A stretch of 64,000 bases of DNA from Terramyces sp. JEL0728 (Eukaryota; Chytridiomycota; Chytridiomycetes; Rhizophydiales; Terramycetaceae). The stretch spans positions 1 to 64,000 of the forward strand of contig JADIIU010000044.1 of the NCBI GenBank assembly GCA_027603945.1. The letters run 5' to 3'. Shown piece by piece: positions 48,528-61,872 of the stretch. Positions within the stretch are counted from its first letter, which is position 1, and every line of letters begins with the position of its first letter. A program made the position numbers and the translations under genes. Below the pieces are notes generated by a model that was not told the origin of the DNA, did not search any database, and saw only the letters and a list, made by a program, of their open reading frames with translations.

Positions 48528-49652
48528 ATGTCTGAAGAAAAGGAAATTCAGGAAACCCATTTAGAGGTTGAAGAGTCTTCTACTCCAAGATCCTCTAGAG
48601 AATTGGCCCGTGGTGAAACAAAGTTCATTGATCGAAAAAAGAAAAAGATCAAGAACGAAGCTGGGTATCAATTTTACGAATTCAAAATTAAAGGCGGAAG
48701 TGTGGTTGATGACGTTGCGGTGCCTGTGTTGGTCTACACTGCATGGGCCGCAATTTGGAGTGTGGTTTACTTGCAATTTAAAATCAATGTTGGGATTCCA
48801 CCAACCGTTATTACAATTCTATCTACAGTCCTTGGTTTGTTGCTGGTTTTCAGAACTAACACATCCTACGACCGTTTCTGGGAAGCTAGAAAGTAATTGC
48901 GATTTTACCATAGGCTCTGGAGTACTCTATTTACACACAGTCGAAACCTTTCAAGGCTGGTTTGGTACGATGTCGAAGCAGGTGGCGATAGAAAAAAGGT
49001 TGCTGAAAAGTTTGGTGCTGTAAACTTGATTGTTGCATATGCTGTTGCCTGCAAGCACTACTTGCGTGGGGAAAAAGGGTTCCACTATGAAGATCTGCAC
49101 AATCTTTTGGTCCATGTCCCAGATTTCAAGCCAGGTCAATATCATCCAGAGACTGACTCGCTCCCGCTTGAAATTACTTTCCACTTGGCTTCCTACTTTA
49201 AGAGGGCAAGGAAAGATGGAATGGTGGACGCAGTTGCTGGTGGCCAAATGATCATTGCTTTGAATGGGCTGACTGACACTCTCAGCAGTTTCGAACGAAT
49301 TGTATTCTCCCCTGTCCCAGTCGCGTATACGATTCACTTGAAGCAAATTGTCATGTTCTACTTGTTGTTCTTGCCATTCCAAATTTTCAGCACCGGCTAC
49401 AACACCATTCTTATTACTTTCTTGGCATCCTTCTGTTTGCTCGGTATTGAAGCCATTGGCCATGAAATTGAAAATCCGTTCGGTTATGACCACAATGATC
49501 TTGACTTGCAAGGATTCTGTGACGAGTTGAAAGTTGAAATGGCTCAATTATGCGAACGTCCAACCAATTTAGAATCTCACACTTGGTCGTTGCCAGCAGA
49601 ACTGTCGGATTTGACCAAATTGAAATTGTTTTCAAGCAGAAATAAACAATAG
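48528..49652 (+). CDS. Bestrophin-like (UPF0187/RFP-TM) anion channel, copy 1
   Basis: Exons 48528-48892 and 48914-49652 (21-nt intron) give 367 residues. Diagnostic motifs are LLLVFRTNTSYDRFWEARKL then SRNLSRLVWYD, the selectivity-filter type PVPVAYTIHLKQ, and GIEAIGHEIENPFGYDHNDL. Hydrophobic helices lie near 60-110 and 240-300. Relatives are chloride/bicarbonate channels. It is followed 69 bp downstream by a paralogue. Confidence 0.9.
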
Positions 49653-49721
49653 TTTTAATTTACAACTTTCGTGTCCCACTTTGTTTCCTTGGCCGTTAAT
49701 GGGGCACCGAATCTTTCATCA

Positions 49722-50902
49722 ATGGAAAAGGAAGTCAAAATCGAAATTGAAGAATTCAACTTTCGCCCTTCAAGGGAGATACTTAGAAGCGAAAGTCAGG
49801 AGGTGCACCGAAGGAGAGTGAAAGTTGAAAATGTGGTGGGATACGATTTCCAAGAGTTCCAAATTCGAGGTGGAAGCGTAGTGGGGAATATTATTATCCC
49901 AATTTTGGTTTACACTTTGTGGGCACTCGTCTGGACTGCAACAAACCAAAAAGATATCTATAACATCTCCATCCCGAGTGTGTTTATAGTAATTTCATCG
50001 ACTGTGCTTGGCTTGCTATTGGTTTTCCGAACAAACACTGCATATGACAGGTATTGGGAAGCACGAAAGTAATTCATGTTAATACAGGCTGTGGAGTTCC
50101 TTATTTACGCATTGCCGAAACCTTTCCAGAGTTATTTGGTATGACATTGATGCCAGAGGGGATAAGAATATAGTATCTCAAAAGCTGGGAGCAATCAACC
50201 TTATCGTCGCATACCCGTTTGCATGCAAGCACCATCTTCGCGACGAAGAAGGTTACCATTATGAAGATCTGTACAATTTGCTGTTACATATACCCGACTT
50301 TCAACCAGGTCAATACCATCCAACTACTGAGTCCATCCCTGTCGAAATTTCCTACCATGTTTCGTCGTATTTGAAAAAGGTTCGAGCAGACGGATTGGTG
50401 GATGCTCCTACTGGAGCAATGTTGCTCGTTACTCTCAATAGCATGCTGGATGTTTTGTCAAACTTTGAAAGAATCGTCTATTCCCCCGTGCCTGTTGCTT
50501 ATGCTATCCACCTGAAGCAGATTATTATGATATACCTCTTGTTACTGCCATTCCAAATCCAAAACCTTGGCTGGAACGCAATTACAATTACCTTTCTTGC
50601 AGCATTCTTCTTTTTGGGCATTGAAGCAATCGGTAAGTGTCCAAATATAAATCTGTCGCAATTAAATAAGATTTAATGCAATAATTCACCTAATACAAGG
50701 CCATGAAATTGAAAATCCGTTTGGCTATGATGGCAACGACTTGGATCTACTGGGTTTCTGCGAGGACATTAAACGAGAATTAGGTAATATGATTGATCGC
50801 CCATCAAAACTTTCGTGTTCCGACTGGTCCGCTCCTGTTGATTTGAATTCAATTGACCATATTCGTCGTGTTGCGAGTGCACGCAAACCCAAAGCACAAT
50901 AA
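49722..50902 (+). CDS. Bestrophin-like (UPF0187/RFP-TM) anion channel, copy 2
   Basis: Exons 49722-50068, 50088-50632 and 50700-50902 give 364 residues, a tandem duplicate of the preceding gene with the same motifs (FRTNTAYDRYWEARK, PVPVAYAIHLKQI, GHEIENPFGYDGNDLDL). The first intron is at the identical position (after EARK) but is 19 rather than 21 nt. A second, 67-nt intron (50633-50699, donor GTAAGTGT) splits the GIEAIG/HEIENP motif and is absent from copy 1, so it was gained or lost after duplication. Convergent with SMG1. Confidence 0.9.
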
Positions 50903-50996
50903 ACATCTTGAAAGGACATCTTGTTTATTTTTCATTCTTAGTCTTTGAATGACTAAACACATTCCGTTCATCCACTGTATTTTTCGATGATACATT

Positions 50997-53900
50997 TCAA
51001 ATCCAACTCATCCATCCTTCGTACATTTTTGCCAAATTGTTGACGTCGGTAGCACTTCTAATCAAGTAATCCACATGTTCTTCCACAGAATTCTGCTTGT
51101 GATCAGGATTATCGGCTCCATCAAGTTTGGCTTTAATCAACTTTAATACGTTTACAGCAGTCAGATTTCGGGTTTGTTCTATATTATAACGAGAATTACC
51201 TTTGTTAAATCTCTGCATTTCAGATTCGTCCACTGTTTCAGACGCGGATTTCTGCTCATTTGCGTCCGCCAGTGAATATTCTTCGATATTCGAATATGTA
51301 AATATTGTTGAAATTACCTTTGCAGAGTCACTCGAGATATTGTGCAATAATGTATTCTTTGTTAACAGTGAGTTACCAAACCACTGGTCAAGGACAAGTC
51401 TTTGCAGCCCTCCAAATCCTCAGACAGTTTGGCCATTTTCAGGGTACAGGCTTTTACATTTTTCCATTGATCCTTACACGTCTTGATTAGAATTGGTATT
51501 ACTATAAAGGAATTCAAGATTTCGTCACTGAATGCCGTGTCTTTGGCGTAGTTTAAGATATTATCAGTCAGTTTTAAGATTGGCTCCACAATCTTCTTCA
51601 GCGATTCAATAGCGTGCTGCATTTTGAGAATGCTGTTTTTCAAGAATTCAATGGTTTCATTTATCTGGAATCAAAACATAATTACATTTAGATTGTCAAT
51701 GCTTTTTTCCAAATGTTCGACAGTCCCGTCCACAAGTCCTTTCTGGGTAATCAATTCCAATCGTTCTTCACAGCTTACAACCGATTCAAGATTCTGGTTG
51801 ATCTTCCAATTAATCGTACGTATATTTTCCATTGGCAGTCTTCCATTTTCTACCAAAATCACGCCTTGGCACAAATTTGTTAAACTGGAAATCTACCATT
51901 AGTTAGTGGGTACAATCTCCTTTTCCATTGCAAATGAAGGGCCAGCATGCTTTGGGCTTGCTGCACTTTGAAGCTCGCTATCATGGCTCGCCAAATCAAT
52001 ATTTAGTTTCTGTAATTGAACTATATGCGATTCCAATGTTTTCAGATACTCTTTTCTGTAGGACAGTGCCTCAACGCCATCAAATTTAACATACAAGCTT
52101 TGAGCATGGATACGCTGGTACCGCTCTAACGCAGCTTTCTTGATTGAAATGAGTTCTTTTGTGCTTTCTAAACTTGAAATCGCCTTATATTCCAACAACT
52201 CTAGATATTTTCCAGTTGCGTTCGCCAAAATAGATTTTTGCATGTCCTTTAACCCTTGGACTGTAATATCTTCGTTTCTGATGTAAAAATTGAGGATTTT
52301 TCTGGCGGAATCAACAAAAGGTACAGAAGTGTTTTCGTTCAGAGTGGAGTTGTTGCCCCAAGTTTTAACCACATTTATGGATATCTCTGAAGATATACTT
52401 GATATGTATCGCGTTAGAATGTGAAGCATAGGCTTCAAAAATACTTCGCGAAGAGTCAAATTGAGATAGTCTTTGAACGCTTGCTGAGATTTACGGAACT
52501 TGGCGTGATTGCGGAATAATTTTGATTCGTCAAACACAATTACAAATTCAGCAGTCGGATCTGTTTTAATCAGACTGGAATTGGCAATGAAATCGATACC
52601 TTCTTTGAAAAACGATCCAATCAACACAACAAATTGTAGAAACAGTTTGTACTTTAGGTTGCTGCTGTTAGAGCTGCTATTGCCAACCATATCATCAATC
52701 ATTGAAATCAAGTTACCAATCTTGCTATATATAATTTGTGCCTCCACATCTTCCTCGGACAGCAAATGGGTGAACTCTTCGAAACAATCTTGTAGTTGGG
52801 CTGCATTTGCAAAGTATTGATTAGAATTAGTTTCTGAACCCAAAACTAAGGCTGCCTCATCTCCGAGATTACAAATCTTTTCACAGAGCAAGTGAACTGC
52901 CGATATGCCTCTTACTATACTCTTGATCGTGAGTGGCATTATTTCTCGAAGAAGGATGAACGAAAGCTTTTCAAACCCTAGCTGGATTTTTTGAACTTGA
53001 AACTGATCAAGATAATCTGCAGCGAGGGTCTTTTGCTTGATAAATCCAAGCTCTGCCAATTGTTTAAATAAATCCAATATACTGGAAAATACTCCTGCCA
53101 GAATAGAACAGTAAATTGGGTCAACAATATTTGGATCAACCTCTGATTGGATTAATTTGGTTGCATAATAGGACTGAGTGCTGCTGAAAACTATTGCTGC
53201 AGCCTTTTCTCCTAAAAACGATTCAAGCTGATCTTTAATAGGGTTCCCTTTGCTAAACTTATGGGCAATTAGTCCGAATTCTTCCAGAATATAGAGCATA
53301 TAACATGTGATCGAAACATTTCTGTTTCCCTGTAATTTCAATCCGATTGTATCCGCTGATTGGACAGGAGGATTGGATTTGAGATCTGCAACTACTTTTT
53401 CAAGTAACTTTAAGCCATCTTCGATATTGAAGATCACTTTGTACATGTTATCCATATGATGGATCCTTGCCGAGTTTTTGAATCCCAGCAGATTACCGAC
53501 AGTGTTAAGTCCCAGTTTGCAAGCAGTTTGTGAGAAATCTTCTTCGATCACTGCAGATAGTACATCCATCTGCTTTCCATAATAATCTTGAGAAACGAAA
53601 AGCTTTGAATCGGAATCCAAAAATTTGCTGTACCACTCCAGACTTTTGAGGACTGTTTGGTACATCACGGCTCGTCTCCTCTTGGATTCTCCTAATTTAT
53701 TTCCAAACGGCACGCCAAATTGATTGACATTTTCCTCCTGCAGATTTTTACGAATTTTCTCAAATTCTTTTTGATAATTGAGCAGAAACTTTTTGTTTTT
53801 AAAGTGAGCAGCTTTAATTTCGTCAAAAGTTTCAGAAATAACCAACTTTGCCTGATCCAATTTTTCTTGGGACGCGTTCAAAATGATTCCTTCGTTGAAC

Positions 53901-56900
53901 TGGCATAGTTCCATTTTCAACACTTCCAACCTATTGAGCGAACTTTCCAAGATTGCCCCCATATGATGGATAGTATTTATATGAACAGGCACTTCAAGAT
54001 ACAGGTCTTGCAGTGACGATTTCTGCTCGTTAATCCTTGATAATAACAGGTTGATATTCACATTGAGATTTAGTATTTGCTTCTCTGATGTATTGTTGGA
54101 CGTCCAGTCAACCAGTGGATCATAAATGAAAGCCTCGAGTAGTGTAAGTAGTATTTCTTGGTTCTTTCGCAGAGTTTTCAGCACTTCCTGGCAAGCGATT
54201 CGGAAAGAGCCTTCGATTCCAGTCGGGCCAAAAGCGGTGATAATGTTTTGGGTAAGCCTAAAAGGGACAGTCTCTGGAACTCTTAATCGTTTACCCTTTT
54301 CAAAACATACATTGAAATCCACATGAACAATACTACCTTCTTCCAAATCAATCAGAATATTGTCCAAATGTCGGTCGCCTAGCCCAAGAATATAACCTAT
54401 AATAGACATCACAGCTACTGTTTGTGAAAATTTCTTTGCCTTGAACCACCAAGATATTGGAGTGCAAGAAGAGCTCCAGAGTTCATTTGCCAATATATCT
54501 GGGGGTGTTTCCTTGCAAAGTTCCAAAAATACACTTTTCAATACTTCCAACGGCCATTGATTTCGAGGGACTGTCTTGCCCAATTTTCCATTTTTGACTG
54601 CATTTTGTATTTTACCCATAAAGTTATCGTAAGGTCTTGGGGGATGACTCGCTGCTATATTGACTTCCTCGTTCTTTTGCAGTAATTTTGCAGTATGTTC
54701 CCAATATTGCCATTTGCGATACAGCGAGAAAATCCCGGAAGCGTTATCAATCCACTGAATCATCCCATATGATCTTCCATAAGGAATTACGCTGTATGTT
54801 CTCGCGTGTAGTTCTCTGGACGACGTGGAATTGTCCGATTGCAGCAACTTGTTTGTGATTTCAATAAATTGCTGGATCCTTTCATCCAAGTGCAGGTCTT
54901 CATGACCTTTAAGTAAATATGAATAAGATTTGCCATTGGACGAGTGTAACTGTATCCTCTTTGGCTTAGTTTTGGTCGGAATTAATTTCACTTCGTTGAA
55001 GCACGAGTCAATCATTACTATTTCTTCCAGTTCTAATCCAGGCATATGAATGGCAGATCCAGATAAATTGGCCAAGTATGGACTTAGCGACTTTAATGAA
55101 AGAGTGGAATTTTTGATATTCTTCGAGTCATTAGTCATATTTTGCAAGATCTACGTTAATTGCAGCACACCTCATTAAAAGGAATCCAAATGGTTGCAAA
55201 ATCTGTGGATTGATTACAATTTGTCAAAAAGGCAAGCGCAGCCTCAATTAGCTTGGCATAGCGGTCAATAAATTTGCGTTCATGTGGTGTAACAGCGCCT
55301 TTTAGATAGGTGCTTTCACACATCTTTTCAACTGCAAAGATAAGTGGTTTGAGGAGGCTGGATACCGTTTGGTTAATCAGTTGTGCTTGTTCGGATTCAG
55401 CCAGCGAGGTATTTGAATTAATCCTGCTTATATCTCTATTAAGTTTGGTAACTCTTGCTTGGATTTCTCCGCGCAGATGCTCCAAGCCAGATTGCCACGT
55501 CTCCTCCCAGAGCACAGTTATTCTCTGTAATTCCTGTATCCATCTTTTTACATCGTTCACCAAAGTTTCGTTGTTGATGTTCAGTGAATTAATAATGAAA
55601 GCATAAGAATCACTGGATATGGTTTCAGCGTTATCCGAGTCACCCAGTATTGCTGGATAAATAATCAAATGTGGAGTTGATCCACCAATACGGCAAATAA
55701 GATTTGCGATTTCTTTACGCACAAACTCTTCAGGGTGGTGTAATCTAGAGAATAGCTGAGGAATAACGTTTTTCCACGGCACAAGAGGAGTATCTTTGAA
55801 CCCTGTTGTAAATAGACCATCCATAGCAATACCATAACGAACAAATATCCGAACCACCCTTAAAGTGGATGTAATAACTTCCGCCTGGCTAACTTTATGC
55901 TACATTAGTGGATAGTTACTTGGTCGTTCATTTCAATCAACGCATATTGATATACTTTGAGGTATTCAAAGTAAGATTCAGCACTAGATTCGAATTTTCC
56001 AAATAAAATAGCTTGAATTTGTACCAGTATGCGCTCAATCTGTTCAACCTCCTCATGATTCAACTCCATTTTCCAGTTTTTGAAATCTTGAGAATCTTCC
56101 TTTACTTCTCCCAAATTGAACAAGAATGATTTCATAATTTTTTCAAAAAATTCATCAGACTGGTCCTTGATGACGGATTGGATCGCATGCAACTCTTCGC
56201 TGAAAAACTCGGAATGTAAATTTTGTATCAAGTCGTCCAATACTTTTCTTCCAAACCTGTAACAGAAACTTCCATACATGTACCAAGATTTTGCATATTT
56301 AGGTGCAATTTTGGTAGACAATTCAAAGAAACTATTGGCGATCCAATCTTCCAGCTTTGGAAACGCTTTAAAATCCAACTGTTTACCCAAACACAATTCC
56401 ATTGATTTCATTGACTTGCTATTCATTTCTAATCGGATAGGCTGGTTCCAAAGAGCAAACCAATGGCAAGCTCTGGCTTTTATTTCCAGATCAAACATAT
56501 CCGGCTGTTCAATCTGGAAATTAACAGTATCCAACAACAAAACAAAAGCTTGGCTTATGTTGTGCTGTTCAAAGTTCAATCTGGCTTTCTTGAAAATATT
56601 TTTTAGTGCAGCAGATGGTGTAAGGGATTGCTGCATAGAATTGATTAATCTGTTTGCCAATAAAAGATTCTTGGTATCACAAGATAGAAAAGTCAAGATA
56701 TTTGCAATTTCATCCAAATCAGGGTCGCGCTGCTTTTCATTCTTTCTAAACAAATGGTACAGCTCGATCCATTGGCCCAGATTCTTTCCGTTGATTGTAG
56801 CTGAAGAAATACGATCCTTTGGTTTCGCTTTTCCAATTCGTATCCCTGCTTCTTGATTATTAATGAAATGCATCATGATTTGAACCAACAGGACATTATT

Positions 56901-59900
56901 GATTGTTCTAAATGTATTGTTTAAAGTGCATGTTGAAATCAAGTCTTGTATTTGTTCAAGCACTGATAAATCCTTTTCCTTGATATTACACACACTCAAT
57001 TCAAACACGGTTTTCGAAATACCTTTCTGCATCAAAAGCTGCGATATTTCAGCTGTTTTCGAATCCAATTCATCTGTATTCCAATGGTTTAGCATTTTTG
57101 ATTCGAAAGGATATTTTTCTAATCTGCTCTGGTCCTGCTGGAAGAAGGTTGACAGCGAATCCCAGTCATTCAACGACATTAGACAATTTACCAGCTATAT
57201 TAAGGAGATTTACTTGTTGTTGAATAGCATCGCTAACGATATTCACTTCATCGTGGGTTGATAAAAAATTATTACATTCATTCACTGCATGTTCAAGATT
57301 TCCCTGGGTAATGTACGGGTTTATATGCAATGATTTCAATGCGCTCTGTGAACTGAATACTGAGTTATTTCGAGGGACATTCTTTTTCCAATACTTTTCC
57401 AATCCGACCAATCCGTCCGTATCCTTTATACTAACCAGAGTTGTCGATAGCGAATGAAAACATTGGTAAACATTTTCGTTCCAATCTTTATCATTTGGGC
57501 TCTTGAACAGTTCTGATAAGGATTTAAACCCATTTCCTAACACACTTCCATCATTTTCAGATCTGATTGCACATTTCGTCATTTTACCTCGTATTCTGGT
57601 GAACCAATCTTGGCACACTTTCAAGTTTGCGTTGAAAAACAGAATACAGTGTTTCGGCGGAGTGGAGCATATATTTGAACATCCTCGTGCAGCATTTAAT
57701 ACTTGAATTTCGAGCATTTCGATAAACATTAGCAAATGCGATTGGCGTTTAAGCAAGTCACAGTACTGCTTGTTGTCTGATTTGCTTTTCTGATCGAATA
57801 GAGCGATATATGCATCCAGGGTATTTTCAATTGCTTCCAGCGTTTGTAATGGACCTCCAAGCGCACATTTCAATCTTTTCAATACAAGGTAGCGCGCAGC
57901 TTCCCACAGTGCCCAATACATCAATGAATCGTTGGTAATCAGGGCAGATTGAAGCACATTGGAGATATTGGAATTCGAAAACGATTTCAAAATATTTTCC
58001 ATTTGGGTAATGTAAAACAAAGAAGGTAGCCACTCAGATAGATCCTGCTGCGTGCTCGAAATGTAGTATTCGTCAATGTGCTGAATATAGCTTGCCATTC
58101 CTATATAACTAGCTACAAAATTGAAATGGTTTGACTTGAACGTTCCTGATGAAGGTGCTGATATAATCAATCTTTTGAATTCGTCATAATTCTGGTTGGG
58201 TATAGACAAACACGAATCTATAGGATCAATAGAACATAGGCAAGTGAAAAATGCTTGTCTGGTCGATGAATCAATATCATTCAATCGCTGCAAGAATAAT
58301 TGCTGGACCAGAAAAGTATTATTAAGATTTCTTCTATTCTTCCCAAAAGAACCCAGATACAACGTCCACATCTCTGCAATCTTGCACTTTATACTCGCGT
58401 CTTTTTCGACAACTACTTTAATCCAGAGTTACCGCTTGATTTCAAGTACAAGATCAATGATTGCTCTAATTTGAGTATTAATGAATCACCAACAACCTTT
58501 TTCAGCTGAATTATTCCATAAAGCCAATTTAAACCTAGCAGATTTCTTGAATAATGGTTTGGCTTTGCAAATGTATTTATAATTTGAAATTGTAAATCTA
58601 TTGCTTCATGATCCTTGGTAAAATACTGATTCGTGTTGCATAATTGGTACAAATGAACCAATGTTTGCTCATTTAGTTTGAGATTGTACAGTTTCTTGAA
58701 TAAGGGTAATGCGTCGTTGTTTTTGTAGACTGAGAATATTTGTAAATAGAAATCAGTTTTGTTTTTGGTTTTTTTAGTTTCTTCTTGCATCAACAAGAAT
58801 TCATTCCACAACACTGTGCCAACGTTTCGTTCATTAGATATAATGATTTTCAACAATTCAAGGATATCGTAATTCTGGTAGTCGTCGATGAATTTTGGAT
58901 CAACAAACAAATTTTTGATTTTATCTGGTCCAGGTAATATTTTCTTTATATTCCTTAAATACTGTACTGTACTACTCTGAATCAATTGAAAATGTAAATC
59001 ATAAATGATATCGTAAATAAAGCTGTACCCGGGATTCAATAAACATACAGAATAGAAATCAAACATTATGTCCATATCTTTGGTTTGAGCAATTTCTATT
59101 ACTGGCAATAAATCAATTTCATTGAGAATATACTTTGAATACACTGATTTGAGTACAGCCTGGAAAATCAAGAGAATTTTAGTGTTTTTACTTTCTTGCA
59201 AATCATCTGCTAAATTTTTTAATAAAGTACAAGTGAAGCTGTAGTGCTCGATAAACAAACTTGATAATTCAAGCATAGTGTCTTGGATGGTTACTTTTTG
59301 TATATCCGCGTTTTTCTGTATCAATTCGTTCTTGATTGTTTTGTACTGCAGTTCAACGGTATTCGTCGTTGATTTTTTATTCGACTGCGAGTGATTTTGA
59401 TTCCCCAATTCGAAAAGAACATTTGATTCTATACTCCATCCAACAAGTAAATCAATAATTTGTTGAAAATAATTTCCCAGCTTTCCTTTTGAATGAATAA
59501 GGATAATCGCTTCCAAAAGATACTGTAAATCTATTGGCTGATTCAGCAGCAATACAATGTTTTTCAAAATCAGGTTGAAATGATCAGTTTCAGTTTCCAG
59601 TAATTTAGTCAAAAGCAACAGCAAACTGCTGTCTTTCCGATTGATATTTGTTTCAAACAGCCATTTGTAGAATGAAAATGTGTTTTCAAAAGTATGTTTA
59701 AGAATATACAGCATGGTGAGCGTTTCGTACTGCAGATGATCAATGTAATCTTCTAATTTGAACTTGAACAAAAAGAAATTATCTCGGGATTGCAGGATGT
59801 GATTTGCTAGTTGTTCCATCCTTTTCTTGCTTGGATCTTTTTTCAATTGGTCCAGGATAATATAGATTTTTTTGTCCTTTTCTTTTTTCATGATTGTGTT

Positions 59901-59924
59901 GAAACTTTCGAGATTAGTGTTCAT
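50997..59924 (-). CDS. SMG1: SMG1, PI3K-related kinase of nonsense-mediated mRNA decay
   Basis: Phosphorylates UPF1 during NMD. Exons (minus) 58433-59924, 57214-58412, 55920-57194, 55171-55899, 51914-55150, 51686-51892, 51377-51664 and 50997-51356 give about 2928 residues (human 3661). The N-terminal half is helical-repeat. The kinase domain begins near the MPGLELEEIVMIDS block (SMG1-specific), then PTKTKPKRIQL, LKGHEDLHLDERIQQF, the catalytic GLGDRHLDNILID and HVDFN. The FATC tail is DVNNLAKMYEGWMSWI. Introns are 19-21 nt. A further 21-nt intron-like stretch (51179-51199) has no stop and keeps frame; removing it improves the match. Yeasts lack this gene. Confidence 0.95.
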
Positions 59925-60045
59925 CTTTTACTGATTGAATGTTTCTGTATTATAGGATAAGGTTAGGACGAACAGATTAACTTGAGGTTATAAGAGTTAA
60001 CACTCATGTACCTAAAGAGTAAAGTTTAAAGATATATGAAAGCCT

Positions 60046-61242
60046 TTATTCGATCGAGTCAAAGCAAGAGGGATCATACGTGTGTCGGCATAGCAAATCG
60101 TACAAATCCTCAGGACACTTGCTGACCAACTCCATAATCCCTTTGATCACTTGCTCGGCATTCAGCTGCACTTGAACCTGGAATCTACATTAGATAAAGT
60201 TACTTTTTCGCCAGCAATTCTCGTTTTTGCTGTTGCAGAATGACAATAATCGCTAGAATATTCAAGTGGATTCCATATGCAAGGTAAAAATCCCACAACT
60301 TTAATACTTCAGTCAATGGCTTCCAACAAGCACCAAATGTCATTACCCATGGGAAAGAATATACAGTTGAAGGATAAGCAGACAGTTGATTGGATAACTC
60401 TGGGTCCAGTTCATATAATAATTTATCAAACATTTTCACTCCTAAATGAACCCCTTCTAGCGCTGGCTGGACGTACAATGGACATGTATGCTGAATAAAA
60501 ATAGAAAAAGTGTAGAATGCATCCAGCTCAGGCATGACGTAGATGAACGGAGCCAAAAGCACATTCATTCCTACATAAAATGGAGATTACCTTGAACGTA
60601 CGTGAATGATAAATTCATGAACCGTGATTTATGCTCTTCAAGTTTCCATACAAAAGCATTCAATATTCGAGTCAACATTGCCAATGACACTTGATCGGTA
60701 AATGATTTATCAGTCGAAAAAGTACGAAATGTATCATTTTCAATCTTTTCACTGTACAAACTCGGACCTTTGTATACAAGGTTGATATATTCCAACGCAT
60801 CTATTTTGTATATTCCTAATAGTATTTTCCACACTGAAGCGCGTAATTGTGTTGGAATACCATGTTTTAGTATTAGCAATCTTAGTTGTTTTAGTGATAT
60901 TCTTAAATCGCGATCGGTTTGGTTTTTGGAGCTTAACAGTTTATTGTATTCCTCTACAAGGTTGGTTTTTTCTTTGATTGGTTTCTTGTTTGTTTGTTCG
61001 CGTGTTGCTTTCTTTGTATCTGTTGCTTTCTTTAGTTCTGTTGGTTTCTTTGTTTCTGTTGGTTCCCTTGCTTTTGCTATTCCAGTTCTAATAGAAATTG
61101 GCTCTCGTTCACGAATAGACGGTCTAATAGGCTCTCGCACAGATAATCTGGTATCTTTTTTCTTTTCCTCCGTCTTTATTGGTTTTTTAACTGTTCTTTT
61201 AGGCTCCTTGTTGAGCGAGTCCGTGGAACTTGATTTACTCAT
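60046..61242 (-). CDS. BUB2: Bub2-like TBC-domain GTPase-activating protein
   Basis: Exons (minus) 60591-61242, 60204-60570 and 60046-60184 (20- and 19-nt introns) give 385 residues. A Lys/Glu/Thr-rich N-terminal tail of about 110 residues precedes the TBC domain: LRLLILKHGIPTQLRASVWK, the Arg finger in IENDTFRTFSTD, the Gln finger in YVQGMNVLLAP and LKLWDFYLAYGIHLNIL. This matches Bub2/Cdc16, the spindle-position checkpoint GAP. The extended N-terminus is not seen in yeast Bub2. It is divergent from MED31 (71 bp between start codons) and 121 bp upstream of SMG1 on the same strand. Confidence 0.93.
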
Positions 61243-61313
61243 TATTTTTGTAGCTATCGATTAGATTTATATTACTAGAGTTCCATCTCTTCATTTTTAC
61301 TTTTTTTCACGCG

Positions 61314-61669
61314 ATGGATGAAAAAAGGTTCCAAGTTGAATTGGAGTTTGTTCAGTGTCTAAGCAACCCACAGTACCTGCAGTTCCTCGCTCAGCAGCGC
61401 ATATTTGAAAAAGAATCATTCATCAACTACCTCAAATATTTGCAGTACTTTCAAACCCCAAAGTATGCGAAATACGTTGTGTAATTGTAACTAAGATTAG
61501 GTTTCCTTACTGTTTACACTTACTGGACTTGCTGCAGCACGAATCGTTTAGAAAAGCCTGCGCTTCTGCCGATACAGTAAACTTTTTACACCAGAAACAG
61601 TACAAGCACTGGGAGGCATTTATTAAAGAAAACTCAGTTCCGAATCCACTGGAAGAAAAAAATAATTAG
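61314..61669 (+). CDS. MED31: Mediator subunit Med31 (Soh1)
   Basis: Exons 61314-61480 and 61501-61669, across a 20-nt intron, give 111 residues. Near-universal motifs are RFQVELEFVQCLSNPQYLQF, FVNYLKYL-type INYLKYLQYF, YAKYVVFPYCLHLLDLLQHE and FLHQKQYKHW. Med31 is a conserved middle-module Mediator subunit for RNA polymerase II transcription. Small size and strong conservation make the call safe. Confidence 0.96.
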
Positions 61670-61872
61670 AATCAATATATGTAATTAGAGTCAAACGTAT
61701 CGGATTATCAATTGTCTTTACTGCGAGTGTATTCGTTGAACTATTCTGATTTCAGATCTCTGCATTCCAGCTGAAACAGCGCTCAAGTCTGTATCCAGCA
61801 GTGGACTCTTCACCGCTGGTATATTCTCTGGCAGCCACCAGCAGATCTAAGTTTGCTAATCTTGAAACTAAA

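Noticed and set aside
57166..57200. SMG1 join that seemed to need a non-AG acceptor
   Set aside because: A canonical 19-nt intron at 57195-57213 (GTAAATCTCC...TAATATAG) restores the frame.
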